Source of the DNA: Acinetobacter sp. ANC 5054
GTDB taxonomy: Bacteria > Pseudomonadota > Gammaproteobacteria > Pseudomonadales > Moraxellaceae
DNA: 62,814 nt
Assembly (NCBI RefSeq): GCF_002135295.1
Contig: NZ_NEGG01000019.1
Coordinates: 1 to 62,814, forward strand
Reading direction: 5' to 3'
Shown here piece after piece: positions 20,914-30,457 of this stretch. Position 1 is the stretch's first letter, and each line of letters begins with the position of its first letter. A program made the translations under genes and the position numbers. Under the pieces are notes generated by a model. That model saw only the letters and a program-made list of their open reading frames with translations. It had not been told where the DNA came from and made no database searches.

Positions 20914-21573
20914 TTATTTCAAGAAGCCATTTTCAGCTAGAAAATCTAAGCTAATTTTTGATTGCTCTGTGGTCTCAGCCGCTTTATCACCCAGCAGTAA
21001 GCGTTCAATATAACGCGCCAATACATCAACTTCCAAGTTGACTTTTGTACCTGTTTTCCACGTCCCAATATTGGTTCGGTCTGCGGTATGTGGAATCAAA
21101 TTTAAACTTAATATATTGCCCCGTAAATGGTTGATGGTCAGGCTAATACCATCCACAGTGACCGAACCTTTTTCAGCTAAATAGCGTGCAATTTCTTTTG
21201 GTGCAGTCACTTCAAAATAAATAGAACGTGCATCTGAACGGACAACAGTAATTTCGCCAACCGCATCGACATGACCACTGACAATGTGACCACCAAAACG
21301 CGTGGTCGGTAACATGGCCTTTTCTACATTGACCGCCTGTCCTGCTTTCCAATGCTCAAGTGTGGTTCGATTTAAGCTCTCACGAGATACATCGGCAGCA
21401 TACCAGTTACGACCAAAATCAATGACTGTGAGACAAATACCATTGGTGGCAATTGAATCACCCAAATGTACATCAGACATATCAAGGTCTGTTTGAATTC
21501 GCAGGCGAACATCACCGCCTATATTTTGAATGCTTTCAACCTTGCCTAAACTTTCAATAATGCCTGTAAACAT
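20914..21573 (-). CDS. ribE: Riboflavin synthase, alpha chain
   Basis: Dismutates two 6,7-dimethyl-8-ribityllumazine molecules to riboflavin. Two tandem lumazine-binding domains: MFTGIIESLG at the start and a second repeat from about residue 98 (FGGHIVSGHVDAVG). 219 residues from an ATG with AGGGA upstream; an upstream GTG/ATG frame extension to 21612 would overlap the methyltransferase and break the conserved MFTGIIE start. Last gene of nrdR-ribD-methyltransferase-ribE. Confidence 0.95.
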   Translation of the reverse strand: MFTGIIESLGKVESIQNIGGDVRLRIQTDLDMSDVHLGDSIATNGICLTVIDFGRNWYAADVSRESLNRTTLEHWKAGQAVNVEKAMLPTTRFGGHIVSGHVDAVGEITVVRSDARSIYFEVTAPKEIARYLAEKGSVTVDGISLTINHLRGNILSLNLIPHTADRTNIGTWKTGTKVNLEVDVLARYIERLLLGDKAAETTEQSKISLDFLAENGFLK

Positions 21574-21605
21574 ATTCAATCCCTGATCAAAATGGGCTGT
21601 GATTT

Positions 21606-22898
21606 TTACCACAAATCAAGTTGCGTGCTGACGCCTGAAGTATCCACGCCACCCAATTCTGCAAAATGATGCAGTTGGCTTAACAACTGACGAATAGGTG
21701 GACCTGATTTGGCATGAGTGTCGGTAATCACAATAAATTCAAGTACGCGTGCACGCTCAGACTGACGTTGTTTACTCACGCGATAACGTGGCACATCTTG
21801 CGTCAATAAACTCACGCGACCACGTTTAAGGTTGGCTTGTAACAAATCAGTCGCGCTGATATTACCATCGGTTGAATAGCTGGTCAGAATATAGCGTGCA
21901 TTAATGGTTTCTAATAATTTTTCATAAGCTTCTTTAGCATGCTTTGAAGAATTATAAGGACTAGGACGTTCTTTACGCCATGCACGGTCAATCCCGCTCT
22001 TAAAGCCTTTGGTATCTGGAGTCGGTAAATCGACCTGATCCCATAAGGTTAAAGCATTCAACACGTGGTAATTACTGCTGTACGCATGTTGGTTATACGG
22101 TGGATCAAGATAAGCCACATCGACTTCAAAGCCGCTCATTTGATTGGCCAAATGCTGAGCATCAACACACCACATTTCTGCCGCTGGACGTTTCGGATCG
22201 CCAATTTCACAAAAGCGACTCGGTGTTAACCACAGCAATGATCCAATACGATCTAGCGCTGCTTGGGTCTTCCCCCCCCAGCCATGGTGAAAGCTTTTAA
22301 ATACGCCACTGGTGTTACTGACAAAACTGGCTGAATATAGCAATGGAGCCAACAAGGCACTCATTTCTACATCATCAATAGCACCCTGCGCCTGCCATGT
22401 GGCAATTTGCTGACGAATTGCATCAATACGCATGCCATTACGACGTTTGAAGAACAAACGGTCACGTGCCGGATCATAAATCTCGTCATTACGTGGACAC
22501 AAGTTATGGGTCACCCAACCTTTGACTTCGGGTAAACGGTTCAAATAATCAATGGCTTTCTGATAGCCACCTAATTCTTTAAATGCAGGCGCTTCAACAC
22601 AAGAAAGAATCGCACTGTTTAAGGCATGGCTATACGGTTCCCAGTCATTGGCAATCACACGATAGCCATTTTGACGTGCTAGACGTGACACCACACCAGA
22701 ACCGGCAAAAAAGTCTGCAAAAATTGGCGCACGACCATCTTCACGCTTTAAGGTTCCCGTTTGCTCAAGTGCTTCTAAAATCAGATGTAACAGACGTCGC
22801 TTGTTTCCTAAATAAGGAACCAATTGATGGAAAAGATATTCGTCGGTGGTACGAGCCGCGTGACGACGTTTGTGATAAACCGTAGACTCTGAATTCAT
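21606..22898 (-). CDS. Orphan D12-class DNA adenine-N6 methyltransferase
   Basis: 430 residues. Motif X-like LVPYLGNKRRLL (about 27-38), motif I DFFAGSGVVSRLA (about 64-76) and catalytic motif IV DPPYNQH (about 265-271) occur in that order, the D12 (alpha) arrangement; the 80-240 segment would be the target-recognition part. No restriction endonuclease gene is adjacent. Its ATG overlaps the ribD stop by 4 bases, so it is translationally coupled to ribD. From memory, the A. baumannii enzyme AamA (A1S_0222, acting on GAATTC) maps in the same neighbourhood; this gene is probably its orthologue, but I could not compare sequences. Confidence 0.88.
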   Translation of the reverse strand: MNSESTVYHKRRHAARTTDEYLFHQLVPYLGNKRRLLHLILEALEQTGTLKREDGRAPIFADFFAGSGVVSRLARQNGYRVIANDWEPYSHALNSAILSCVEAPAFKELGGYQKAIDYLNRLPEVKGWVTHNLCPRNDEIYDPARDRLFFKRRNGMRIDAIRQQIATWQAQGAIDDVEMSALLAPLLYSASFVSNTSGVFKSFHHGWGGKTQAALDRIGSLLWLTPSRFCEIGDPKRPAAEMWCVDAQHLANQMSGFEVDVAYLDPPYNQHAYSSNYHVLNALTLWDQVDLPTPDTKGFKSGIDRAWRKERPSPYNSSKHAKEAYEKLLETINARYILTSYSTDGNISATDLLQANLKRGRVSLLTQDVPRYRVSKQRQSERARVLEFIVITDTHAKSGPPIRQLLSQLHHFAELGGVDTSGVSTQLDLW

Positions 22899-23995
22899 AG
22901 CGTCTCTTGAGAAGGGATTAACCTTAAGCGAATGTCATCACCCATTTGAGTGACTTCTTTCAACTTAAATCGAAGCTGCTCTGCCATGCGGTCAAATTCC
23001 GCATTAAACATTGCACGAGCTGACCGACCCAAAAGCGTCGGTGCAACATAACTGATCATTTCATCGATCAAATGTTCTTGTAAGAAAGCGGTAGATAAGG
23101 TTGCGCCCGCTTCCACCAACACATCATAAATTTGATGCTGTTGGACTAATGTTTTTAACAGATCCGTCAAAGACTGAATCTCAAATTGTACCACGCCCAA
23201 GTCTGCAAGTTCCTGACGATATGGCCCCATGACCATCACAGTTTTAGGTTGTTCTAACATTTTTGCTGTGAGTGGTAATCGCCCTTGCCTATCGAGTACG
23301 ATGCGCTTCGGCTGAACGATGCTTTGCATATCTATAGCATCGAGCTGACGAACATTCAGCTGACAGTCGTCTGCTAAGACGGTTTCAATACCTGTAATGA
23401 CTGCACCTGAAATGGCACGCCAATGTTGAACATCCTGACGTGCAACAGCACCCGTAATCCATTTTGATTCACCTGAAGCCATAGCCGTACGGCCATCTAA
23501 ACTTGAAGCAACTTTTAAACGAACATAAGGCATACCTGTTGCCATTGCTTTGAGAAAACCCAAATTTAGTTGATGCGCTTCCTCTTCACAAATCCCGGTG
23601 ATCACTTCAATGCCCGCATCTCGCAGGATTTGCACGCCTTTTCCGGCCACTAAAGGGTTTGGATCGGGACAAGCCACCACTACTTTAGCGACACCTGCCT
23701 CGACCAGACCTTTGGCACATGGCGGCGTACGCCCATAATGTGCACAAGGCTCTAAGGTCACATAGGCAGTTGCACCCTGTGCGTTTTCACCTGCTGCACG
23801 CATGGCAAAGACTTCAGCATGTGGTTGACCTGCTTTAGGGTGATAACCTTCTCCAACTAATTGACCATCTTGAACAATGACACAGCCTACATTGGGATTT
23901 GGCCGAGTTGAGTACTGTCCAAGACGGGCAAGTTGAATGGCCTGCTGCATCCATTGCTGATGCTGCTGCATAAACACTTGATCTGACTCAGACAT
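22895..23995 (-). CDS. ribD: Bifunctional riboflavin deaminase/reductase RibD
   Basis: Second and third steps of riboflavin synthesis. N-terminal zinc deaminase with HAE (His59, Glu61) and the zinc cysteines Cys84 and Cys93 in PCAHYGRTPPC; C-terminal NADPH reductase from about residue 150 (VRLKVASSLDGRTA). 366 residues, full length. It follows nrdR by 35 bases, and the methyltransferase ATG overlaps its stop. No FMN riboswitch is visible in front of this operon. Confidence 0.95.
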   Translation of the reverse strand: MSESDQVFMQQHQQWMQQAIQLARLGQYSTRPNPNVGCVIVQDGQLVGEGYHPKAGQPHAEVFAMRAAGENAQGATAYVTLEPCAHYGRTPPCAKGLVEAGVAKVVVACPDPNPLVAGKGVQILRDAGIEVITGICEEEAHQLNLGFLKAMATGMPYVRLKVASSLDGRTAMASGESKWITGAVARQDVQHWRAISGAVITGIETVLADDCQLNVRQLDAIDMQSIVQPKRIVLDRQGRLPLTAKMLEQPKTVMVMGPYRQELADLGVVQFEIQSLTDLLKTLVQQHQIYDVLVEAGATLSTAFLQEHLIDEMISYVAPTLLGRSARAMFNAEFDRMAEQLRFKLKEVTQMGDDIRLRLIPSQETL

Positions 23996-24030
23996 GAACG
24001 AACTCTTTATAAAAACGAAGATGATGCAAA

Positions 24031-24489
24031 TTAATGCTCGCGTTGCTGCATTTGTTCAATTTGACGACGGAATGCTTCAACGTCTTGAAAGTCTTGATAC
24101 ACCGAAGCAAAACGCACATAAGCCACATGATCTAAAGCAAACAACGATTGCATGACAATTTCACCAATCGTACGAGACTTAACGTCACGCTCACCTAAAC
24201 GGCGAATTTGCAGCTGAATATCACTTAAGACAGTTTCAATCTGCTCTTGCGTCACTGGGCGTTTCTGCAATGCATGCATTAAAGAACGACGAAGTTTAGC
24301 TTCATCAAAAGGCTCACTTTTTGAGTCCGACTTAATGACACGAGGCATCACCACTTCATAACTTTCAAAAGTGGTAAAACGTTCACCGCAACTAATACAT
24401 TCACGGCGGCGGCGAATCTGACAGCCCTCAGCAGCAAGACGAGAGTCAATCACTTTGCTGTCTTCAGCGTTGCAAAATGGACAATGCAT
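24031..24489 (-). CDS. nrdR: Transcriptional repressor NrdR
   Basis: Represses ribonucleotide reductase genes in response to ATP/dATP. N-terminal zinc ribbon (CPFC at 3-6, CISCGERF at about 31-38) and an ATP-cone domain (about 46-136). 152 residues from [10 protein letters not shown]; an upstream ATG at 24507 would add six residues not found in the family. It heads the ribD operon, a conserved nrdR-rib linkage. Confidence 0.95.
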   Translation of the reverse strand: MHCPFCNAEDSKVIDSRLAAEGCQIRRRRECISCGERFTTFESYEVVMPRVIKSDSKSEPFDEAKLRRSLMHALQKRPVTQEQIETVLSDIQLQIRRLGERDVKSRTIGEIVMQSLFALDHVAYVRFASVYQDFQDVEAFRRQIEQMQQREH

Positions 24490-24574
24490 AGCGGTTAAAT
24501 TGAACAAAACCTAACGGATTTAGAGTGTAGCAAATATTTTTAATTTTGTAGAGCTTTACGCTAGATATGGAAAA

Positions 24575-24598
24575 AAAACAGCCCTTTCGGGCTGTTTT
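24575..24598 (-). terminator. Terminator after amtB
   Basis: AAAACAGCCC-TTTC-GGGCTGTTTT hairpin with a long run of T residues when read on the minus strand, 31 bases after the amtB stop. Confidence 0.9.
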
Positions 24599-24628
24599 AC
24601 ACAATATATTGATTATTGCTTGAAGTGA

Positions 24629-26032
24629 TTATTCGATACGTTCGCCGTGTTGACTTAAGTCTAAGCCCATACGTTCATCATCTGCTTGAACACGGATACC
24701 AATCACAAGATCAATGACTTTCAGAATAATGAACGTCAACACTGCTGAGTAAGCAACTGTTGCAAGTACACCCTCAACTTGTACCCATAATTGATGCATC
24801 ACATTGCTTGGCGCGGCATCGCCCATGATGAATTCGCTTGCAAAGAATGCTGTAAGGATGGCACCTACAATACCACCCACACCGTGCAGACCAAATGCAT
24901 CTAGAGAGTCATCAGCTTTAAGTGCACGTTTCAGCGCAGTAATCCCCCAGAAACATACCACACCACCAATTAAGCCCATTGCCAATGCACCGCCTACAGT
25001 CACAAAACCTGCTGCTGGAGTAATCACAACCAGACCTGCGACTGCACCTGAAGCACCGCCTAATACAGACGCTTTACCACGCACCACTTTTTCAGTGATT
25101 AACCATGCAATTGCGGCTGCGGCTGCTGCAACTTGAGTCACAACCAATGCATAACCTGCTGAACCATTTGCGCCGAGTGCTGAACCACCGTTAAAACCGA
25201 ACCAACCTACCCATACTAAGCTTGCACCGATCACCGTTAAAGTCAGATTGTGTGGTGCCATTGATTCACGGCCAAGTCCCATACGTTTACCCAACATGTA
25301 AGCTGCAACCAAACCTGCAACACCTGAGTTAATGTGAACGACAGTACCGCCAGCAAAGTCTAGAGCACCATCACTTCCTAACCAACCACCACCCCAAACC
25401 CAATGGGTAATTGGTGCGTAGACCACGATGCTCCAGATGGTAATGAATGCAACAAAGGCACCAAATTTCATACGTTCAGCAACCGAACCACTAATAATGG
25501 CAACCGTAATGATGGCAAAAGTCATTTGGAAAATGACAAAGAGAATTTCTGGAATAGAGCCTGTTAAAGCGTCGGTACTAATGCCTGACAACATGACTTT
25601 GTCGAGACTACCAATAAAAGCATTGCCCTCGCCGAAGGCTAAGCTATAACCGACAATCACCCACGTTAAGCTCACGATACCTGCAGCGACAAAGCTATGT
25701 GCCATCGTGCTGAGTACGTTTTTCTTACGCACCATACCGCCGTAAAATAATGCTAAACCCGGAATGGTCATCAGTAAAACAAGTGCTGTCGACACAAGAA
25801 TCCATGCCGTATCACCAGTGTCCAGCTTTGGTTCTTCTTCTGTAGCTGCTGGTGTAGTTATTTCCGCTGGAGCAGGTGCTGCAGCTTCAGTAGAATTAAG
25901 TGTTGCGGTTTCAGCTGCAGTATCAACTACAGTGATTGCTTCTGAGGGTGCTGTTGCGGTTTCTTCAGCCCACGCAACAGAACCACCTAAAAGTGCACTG
26001 GACAAGCCGAGTGCAATTAGCATTTTTTTCAT
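24629..26032 (-). CDS. amtB: Ammonium transporter AmtB
   Basis: Trimeric inner-membrane ammonium channel. A signal peptide (about 1-22, VAWA-EE) is followed by an unusual periplasmic stretch rich in Ala, Thr, Pro and Glu (about 23-72), then 11 helices. Pore histidines are visible in ITHWVWGGGWL/VVHINSGV and in FGLHGVGG; the C-terminal tail (DDERMGLDLSQHGE) is the PII-docking segment. 467 residues, longer than E. coli AmtB (428) because of the N-terminal stretch. It follows glnK by 61 bases. Confidence 0.95.
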   Translation of the reverse strand: MKKMLIALGLSSALLGGSVAWAEETATAPSEAITVVDTAAETATLNSTEAAAPAPAEITTPAATEEEPKLDTGDTAWILVSTALVLLMTIPGLALFYGGMVRKKNVLSTMAHSFVAAGIVSLTWVIVGYSLAFGEGNAFIGSLDKVMLSGISTDALTGSIPEILFVIFQMTFAIITVAIISGSVAERMKFGAFVAFITIWSIVVYAPITHWVWGGGWLGSDGALDFAGGTVVHINSGVAGLVAAYMLGKRMGLGRESMAPHNLTLTVIGASLVWVGWFGFNGGSALGANGSAGYALVVTQVAAAAAAIAWLITEKVVRGKASVLGGASGAVAGLVVITPAAGFVTVGGALAMGLIGGVVCFWGITALKRALKADDSLDAFGLHGVGGIVGAILTAFFASEFIMGDAAPSNVMHQLWVQVEGVLATVAYSAVLTFIILKVIDLVIGIRVQADDERMGLDLSQHGERIE

Positions 26033-26093
26033 TCGTATCCCCCGACCTGATTTTCTGAGTTATTAGCTACTCAGCAAACTTCATGCCAATTTT

Positions 26094-26468
<375 letters not shown>

Positions 26469-26472
26469 TTAT

Positions 26473-26490
26473 GTTCAATTTTCATGCCAA
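26473..26490 (-). promoter_or_regulatory. Possible sigma-54 promoter of glnK-amtB
   Basis: On the minus strand TTGGCATGAAAATTGAAC resembles TTGGCAC-N5-TTGCW: the -24 GG is intact, but the -12 element has GA in place of GC. Position about 40 bases before the glnK ATG fits. No clear NtrC box was found, so this remains tentative. Confidence 0.35.
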
Positions 26491-26709
26491 TATGACTATA
26501 GTCGGGGGAAAATAGTCAGCTCGACATGAGATTTCTTTATAACCTATTTTATACGGATAATCTTGCCTATGCTTAGAAAAATAGACATTTTTACTAGAAG
26601 AATTACGATTTTCCTGATCGATTAAACACATATTTAAATCAAAGCACTATGGACATGAATGTGGCGATGTTAAACTGCTGCCACCAATTCACTGAGGATG
26701 GTCAATAGA

Positions 26710-26937
26710 ATGATTGAAACCTTATTACAAGCGATATTAGAACAAATCGATCAACCGAAAAAAGACGTCGAACATAACCTTCGCAGCTTACTCAACGAAG
26801 CCGTTAGCAAAATGGATCTTGTTTCTAAAGAAGAAATCGAACGCCAACGCACTGCCCTAAATAATGCAAATTTACGTTTAAATGAATTACTGAAACACGT
26901 TGAAGAACTCGAAGTAAAAATTCAGAACAAAAAATAA
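26710..26937 (+). CDS. ubiK: Ubiquinone biosynthesis accessory factor UbiK
   Basis: 75-residue helical protein, MIETLLQAIL to VKIQNKK, with the YqiC/UbiK pattern: an amphipathic N-terminal helix, the central VSKEEIERQRTAL segment and a C-terminal coiled coil for trimerisation. It assists aerobic ubiquinone assembly with UbiJ and binds lipid. ATG 26710 is chosen because GAGG lies at usable spacing; the ATG at 26698 overlaps that site. comM follows after 66 bases. Confidence 0.88.
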   Translation: MIETLLQAILEQIDQPKKDVEHNLRSLLNEAVSKMDLVSKEEIERQRTALNNANLRLNELLKHVEELEVKIQNKK

Positions 26938-27003
26938 GCACCTTTTTAGTGCAACAAAAGACGCATAACGATTAAAAATAATGCACCATAACGGAACAAT
27001 AAT

Positions 27004-28494
27004 ATGTCTTTTGCAAAAATCTATACGCGGGGCTTGCTCGGCTTACACGCACCCCAAATTGAAGTTGAAGTTCATGTCAGTCAAGGTCTTCCTTCACTGA
27101 CCATCGTTGGCCTGCCTGAAGCAGCCGTACGCGAAAGTAAAGACCGTGTACGCTCAGCGATTATCAATAGTGGATTTCAATTTCCAACCAAACGCCTCAC
27201 CATCAATCTTGCTCCAGCAGACCTCCCCAAAGATGGTTCAAGACTGGATTTACCCATTGCACTGGGTATTCTCATTGCATCAGGTCAATTGCCAGAACAT
27301 GCTGGTGCTGGCTTAGAATTTATTGGTGAATTGGCACTCGATGGTCATTTACGACCTGTCAGTGGTATTTTGAGTATAGCCATTGCCTGTCAACAAGCGG
27401 GACATCGCTTGATTTTGCCTCTGCAAAATGCCGATGAAGCAGCTCAACTTCCCGACTTTAAAGTTTTCCCTGCAAACCATTTAAAAGCAGTCTGTGAGCA
27501 TTTGAGTCAGAACGTTGCAATCAATGTGCATAGCACTTCAAATTCACAAATACGGCATGCCTATCATTTCGACTTATCCGACGTAAAAGGTCAGCTCCGC
27601 CCTCGACGTGCTTTAGAGATCGCTGCAGCAGGGGGACATTCCTTACTTTTTCGTGGTCCACCCGGTACAGGTAAAACCTTACTGGCCTCTCGATTAGCCA
27701 GTATTTTGCCACCACTCAATATGGAAGAAAATTTAGAAGTTGCCAGTATTTATTCTATTGCTGGATCGCAGCATCATTTTGGGCAGCGCCCTTTTCGTGC
27801 ACCGCACCATACGGCGTCGGCAATTGCATTGGTCGGTGGGGGTTCAAATCCCAAACCTGGTGAAATTACATTGGCACATTTGGGTGTGTTATTTTTGGAT
27901 GAACTTCCTGAATTCGACCGAAAAGTGTTGGAAGTGCTTAGACAACCTCTCGAGTCCAAAGAAATTGTGATTTCACGCGCTTCTCGTCAAATTACCTTCC
28001 CTGCAAACTTTCAGTTGATTGCCGCGATGAATCCTTGCCCATGTGGCCATGCATTCAATCAAGATAGTCGCTGCCAATGCAGTGCAGAAAGTATTAAGCG
28101 ATATCAGAACCGTATTTCAGGCCCCTTACTGGACCGAATTGATTTGCATATTGATGTTCCACCCCTCGCTGCACATGAATTACAAAGCACCCAAAGCGCT
28201 GAAAATTCGACGACGGTGCGTGAACGTGTGATTACTGCGTATCAACAGCAAATGCAAAGACAGCAGCGACCCAATATGGCTCTGACCCCGACGCAGCTAG
28301 AACAGCATTCGATTTTAGATACAACAGCACAAAATATTATGCAGATGGCTCAACAACGCATGAACTTATCTGCCCGTGCCTACCATCGGGTTTTACGTGT
28401 TGCACGAACTATTGCTGACTTGGCCCAAAGTGAACAAATCAATGCACAACATATTTCGGAAGCTTTGTCTTACCGCTCAAATATGAATTCATAA
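27004..28494 (+). CDS. comM: Competence-associated AAA+ helicase ComM (YifB family), intact
   Basis: 496 residues: N-terminal Lon-like domain (about 1-170), AAA+ magnesium-chelatase domain with Walker A GPPGTGKT (218-225) and Walker B VLFLDELPEF, a Cys cluster (NPCPCGH...CQCS) and a C-terminal chelatase-like domain. ComM is a hexameric helicase promoting branch migration of incoming DNA during natural transformation. In A. baumannii this gene is the classic AbaR resistance-island insertion site; here the frame is uninterrupted. Confidence 0.95.
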   Translation: MSFAKIYTRGLLGLHAPQIEVEVHVSQGLPSLTIVGLPEAAVRESKDRVRSAIINSGFQFPTKRLTINLAPADLPKDGSRLDLPIALGILIASGQLPEHAGAGLEFIGELALDGHLRPVSGILSIAIACQQAGHRLILPLQNADEAAQLPDFKVFPANHLKAVCEHLSQNVAINVHSTSNSQIRHAYHFDLSDVKGQLRPRRALEIAAAGGHSLLFRGPPGTGKTLLASRLASILPPLNMEENLEVASIYSIAGSQHHFGQRPFRAPHHTASAIALVGGGSNPKPGEITLAHLGVLFLDELPEFDRKVLEVLRQPLESKEIVISRASRQITFPANFQLIAAMNPCPCGHAFNQDSRCQCSAESIKRYQNRISGPLLDRIDLHIDVPPLAAHELQSTQSAENSTTVRERVITAYQQQMQRQQRPNMALTPTQLEQHSILDTTAQNIMQMAQQRMNLSARAYHRVLRVARTIADLAQSEQINAQHISEALSYRSNMNS

Positions 28495-28508
28495 TTTAGT
28501 CTAAATAT

Positions 28509-28538
28509 AAAAATGGCGACACAAGGTCGCCATTTTTT
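28509..28538. terminator. Bidirectional terminator after comM
   Basis: AAAATGGCGAC...GTCGCCATTTT hairpin with A and T tracts on both sides. It serves comM on the plus strand and the first TorF-type gene on the minus strand. Confidence 0.92.
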
Positions 28539-28553
28539 ACAAAACATGCTGTC

Positions 28554-29285
28554 TTAGAATTCGTATTTTAAACCCAGTACTACTTTATTTTTTTGCTTTT
28601 CATCAAAACGGTCATACCCCCCCAAAGTATAGTTCATGCTTGCAGTTACACCCGTATCTGCCAGTGGTTTACTCAAGCCAATATCAAAATGACGAAAGCC
28701 AAAACTTTCTGTTGTGCCTTCAATGAAATCACCTGATTTTTTATAGGCATATAAACCTAGTGCTGTGTCTAAGCTAAAATCTTGAGGTAAAGGATAGCTA
28801 TACGATGCTTTGAAGTAAGTATCACCGGTATTCCCCCAGAGCGTATCTTCTAACAAGGTTTGCGCAGTTAAGCCAAAGTCTTTGTAATTTAAGCCGACTA
28901 AAGTTTCTAAGCCATTTGCATCGCTCGTGTCGATATCGTAATAATAGTAATAGGTTAAACCTAATGTATAACCAAGATCATCGTTGATTGTACCGTTGTA
29001 GCCAGCATAGAAATCATTTTCAAAACCGTTCGGAACATCATCACCATAATTGAGTGTTGAACCCCAGTAGCCCGCATAGAAACCAGAGGCATGGCTGTAA
29101 TCTAAGCCACCTTGAATTGTTGCATCTTTATTTTCTGGCACATTGGTAATCCCGCGTAGGTTATAGCTAGAAAGAATGCCAATATTTCCTGAGAACGAAT
29201 GTTCAGAAGCTGGAGCTTCAGCAAAAGTTAATGTAGAAGCTGATCCTAGTACAGCAAGAGATAAAGCTTTGAATGCAAATTTCAT
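28554..29285 (-). CDS. TorF family putative porin (first copy)
   Basis: 243 residues starting at an ATG with GGGGGAA upstream. Signal peptide of about 22 residues (TLTFA-EA). The rest alternates aromatic and polar residues in beta strands and ends YEF, the C-terminal aromatic of outer-membrane barrels. Shared features with its neighbour include GYWGS, LDYSHASGFYAG and SKPLADTG, typical of the TorF/conserved hypothetical barrel family. Substrate unknown. It is convergent with comM and separated from the second copy by about 400 AT-rich bases. Confidence 0.85.
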   Translation of the reverse strand: MKFAFKALSLAVLGSASTLTFAEAPASEHSFSGNIGILSSYNLRGITNVPENKDATIQGGLDYSHASGFYAGYWGSTLNYGDDVPNGFENDFYAGYNGTINDDLGYTLGLTYYYYYDIDTSDANGLETLVGLNYKDFGLTAQTLLEDTLWGNTGDTYFKASYSYPLPQDFSLDTALGLYAYKKSGDFIEGTTESFGFRHFDIGLSKPLADTGVTASMNYTLGGYDRFDEKQKNKVVLGLKYEF

Positions 29286-29689
29286 TATTGGTTCCCCCAC
29301 ATCGTGCAACGACGTATTTTTGGTTATTTCGTTTAACTCAAGTGGGTATTTGCAAGCGCTGTGCCAAAGTTAAAAAAATGATTAATTTTTTTATTTTTTT
29401 AAAAATTCATCTCGCATTATTTATCTTTTAAGCATTTGTTTAATATTAATTTTTATGTTTTAAAATCATTGTTTCATTTTTTTCAAATGACGATGCTGTA
29501 GCGTTTTTAAATTGATGTTCATTGTTATGAATCGATAAACCCGTAGATGTAACAGAATTTTTAAAATGCACTTTTTTGAGTATGTTTTTTCAACACAATA
29601 TCCAAAGGTGCATAAAAAAAGTGCACAATTTTCATTATGCACTTTAAAAATTAAGCAAGGTTTAGAGCTGTATTTTAGTCTATGCTTTT
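29286..29689. other. AT-rich intergenic region between the two TorF-type genes
   Basis: About 400 bases with poly-A and poly-T runs. It should hold the promoter of the first TorF-type gene and contains the terminator of the second at its right end. No credible gene seen. The string ATGCACTTT occurs twice directly (near 29564 and 29637) and once inverted (29618). Confidence 0.6.
29613..29645 (-). terminator. Terminator of the second TorF-type gene
   Basis: Read on the minus strand: AAAGTGCA (29645-29638), 12-base loop, TGCACTTT (29625-29618), then a T run. It lies 45 bases after the stop codon. Confidence 0.75.
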
Positions 29690-30457
29690 TTAAAACGAGT
29701 ACGTTAAGCCGACCACAACATTGTCATCGAAACGTTCGCCTTCACGATCTTTACCACCCCAGACATAATCCGCAGAAAACTCCAAACCTGTATCGGCAAT
29801 TGGCTTACTGAAACCTAAACGCGCTTCTGTAAAGGTTAAATCTTCTGTGGTTGTGACTAAGCTGTCATCACGGCTATCATTATAGATTGAAACACCGACA
29901 GATGTATTCAGAGACAGGTCATAAGGTAGTGCGTAACTATAAGCTGCATTGAGGTACACATCTCCAGCATTGCCATAGTTCACATCGGAAAGTAATACTC
30001 CCATGCCCACAGTAAGGTCTTTATAGCTCACGTCATTTAACAACTCGACGCCAGTTGTACGACGCTTTTCAGAACTATCATCATTATAAACTGAGCCACC
30101 ACCTTGGTAGACATAAGCAATAACTTGAGATTTATAACTCCAATCTTCATTGAGTTCACGACCATAACCCACATAGAAGTCATGTTCAAAGCCATGCGAT
30201 TGTGATTCGTCTGTCGGGTCGTAGTTCAACATTGAACCCCAGTACCCTGCAAAAACACCACTACGATGGGCATATTCCAAACCAGCTTGAAGGCTTGGAT
30301 CATCATTTTCTTCACCACCGCGGTAAATGTATTTATTCACAACACCTAAACTGCCCGACCATACACCCGTTTCAGCTGTAGCTTGTTCTGCAAATGCAGG
30401 AACACTTGCAAGTGATACGAAAGCAAGTAAAACCGCTTTTTTATAAAATTGACTCAT
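29690..30457 (-). CDS. TorF family putative porin (second copy)
   Basis: 255 residues, signal peptide of about 23 residues (VPAFA-EQ), then a beta-barrel-like sequence ending TYSF. It is clearly paralogous to the first copy: the same order of RGxxEN/NVPEN region, GLEYAHRSGVFAGYWGSMLNY, EHDFYVGYG, and SKPIADTGLEFS near the end. The ATG at 30457 is chosen for its GGGA spacing and the short signal peptide; an upstream start adds five residues. Function is probably small-solute permeation in the outer membrane (inference). Confidence 0.85.
   Translation of the reverse strand: MSQFYKKAVLLAFVSLASVPAFAEQATAETGVWSGSLGVVNKYIYRGGEENDDPSLQAGLEYAHRSGVFAGYWGSMLNYDPTDESQSHGFEHDFYVGYGRELNEDWSYKSQVIAYVYQGGGSVYNDDSSEKRRTTGVELLNDVSYKDLTVGMGVLLSDVNYGNAGDVYLNAAYSYALPYDLSLNTSVGVSIYNDSRDDSLVTTTEDLTFTEARLGFSKPIADTGLEFSADYVWGGKDREGERFDDNVVVGLTYSF

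Noticed and set aside
20914..24489. FMN riboswitch in front of ribD or ribE
   Set aside because: No conserved FMN aptamer segments seen; nrdR directly precedes ribD.
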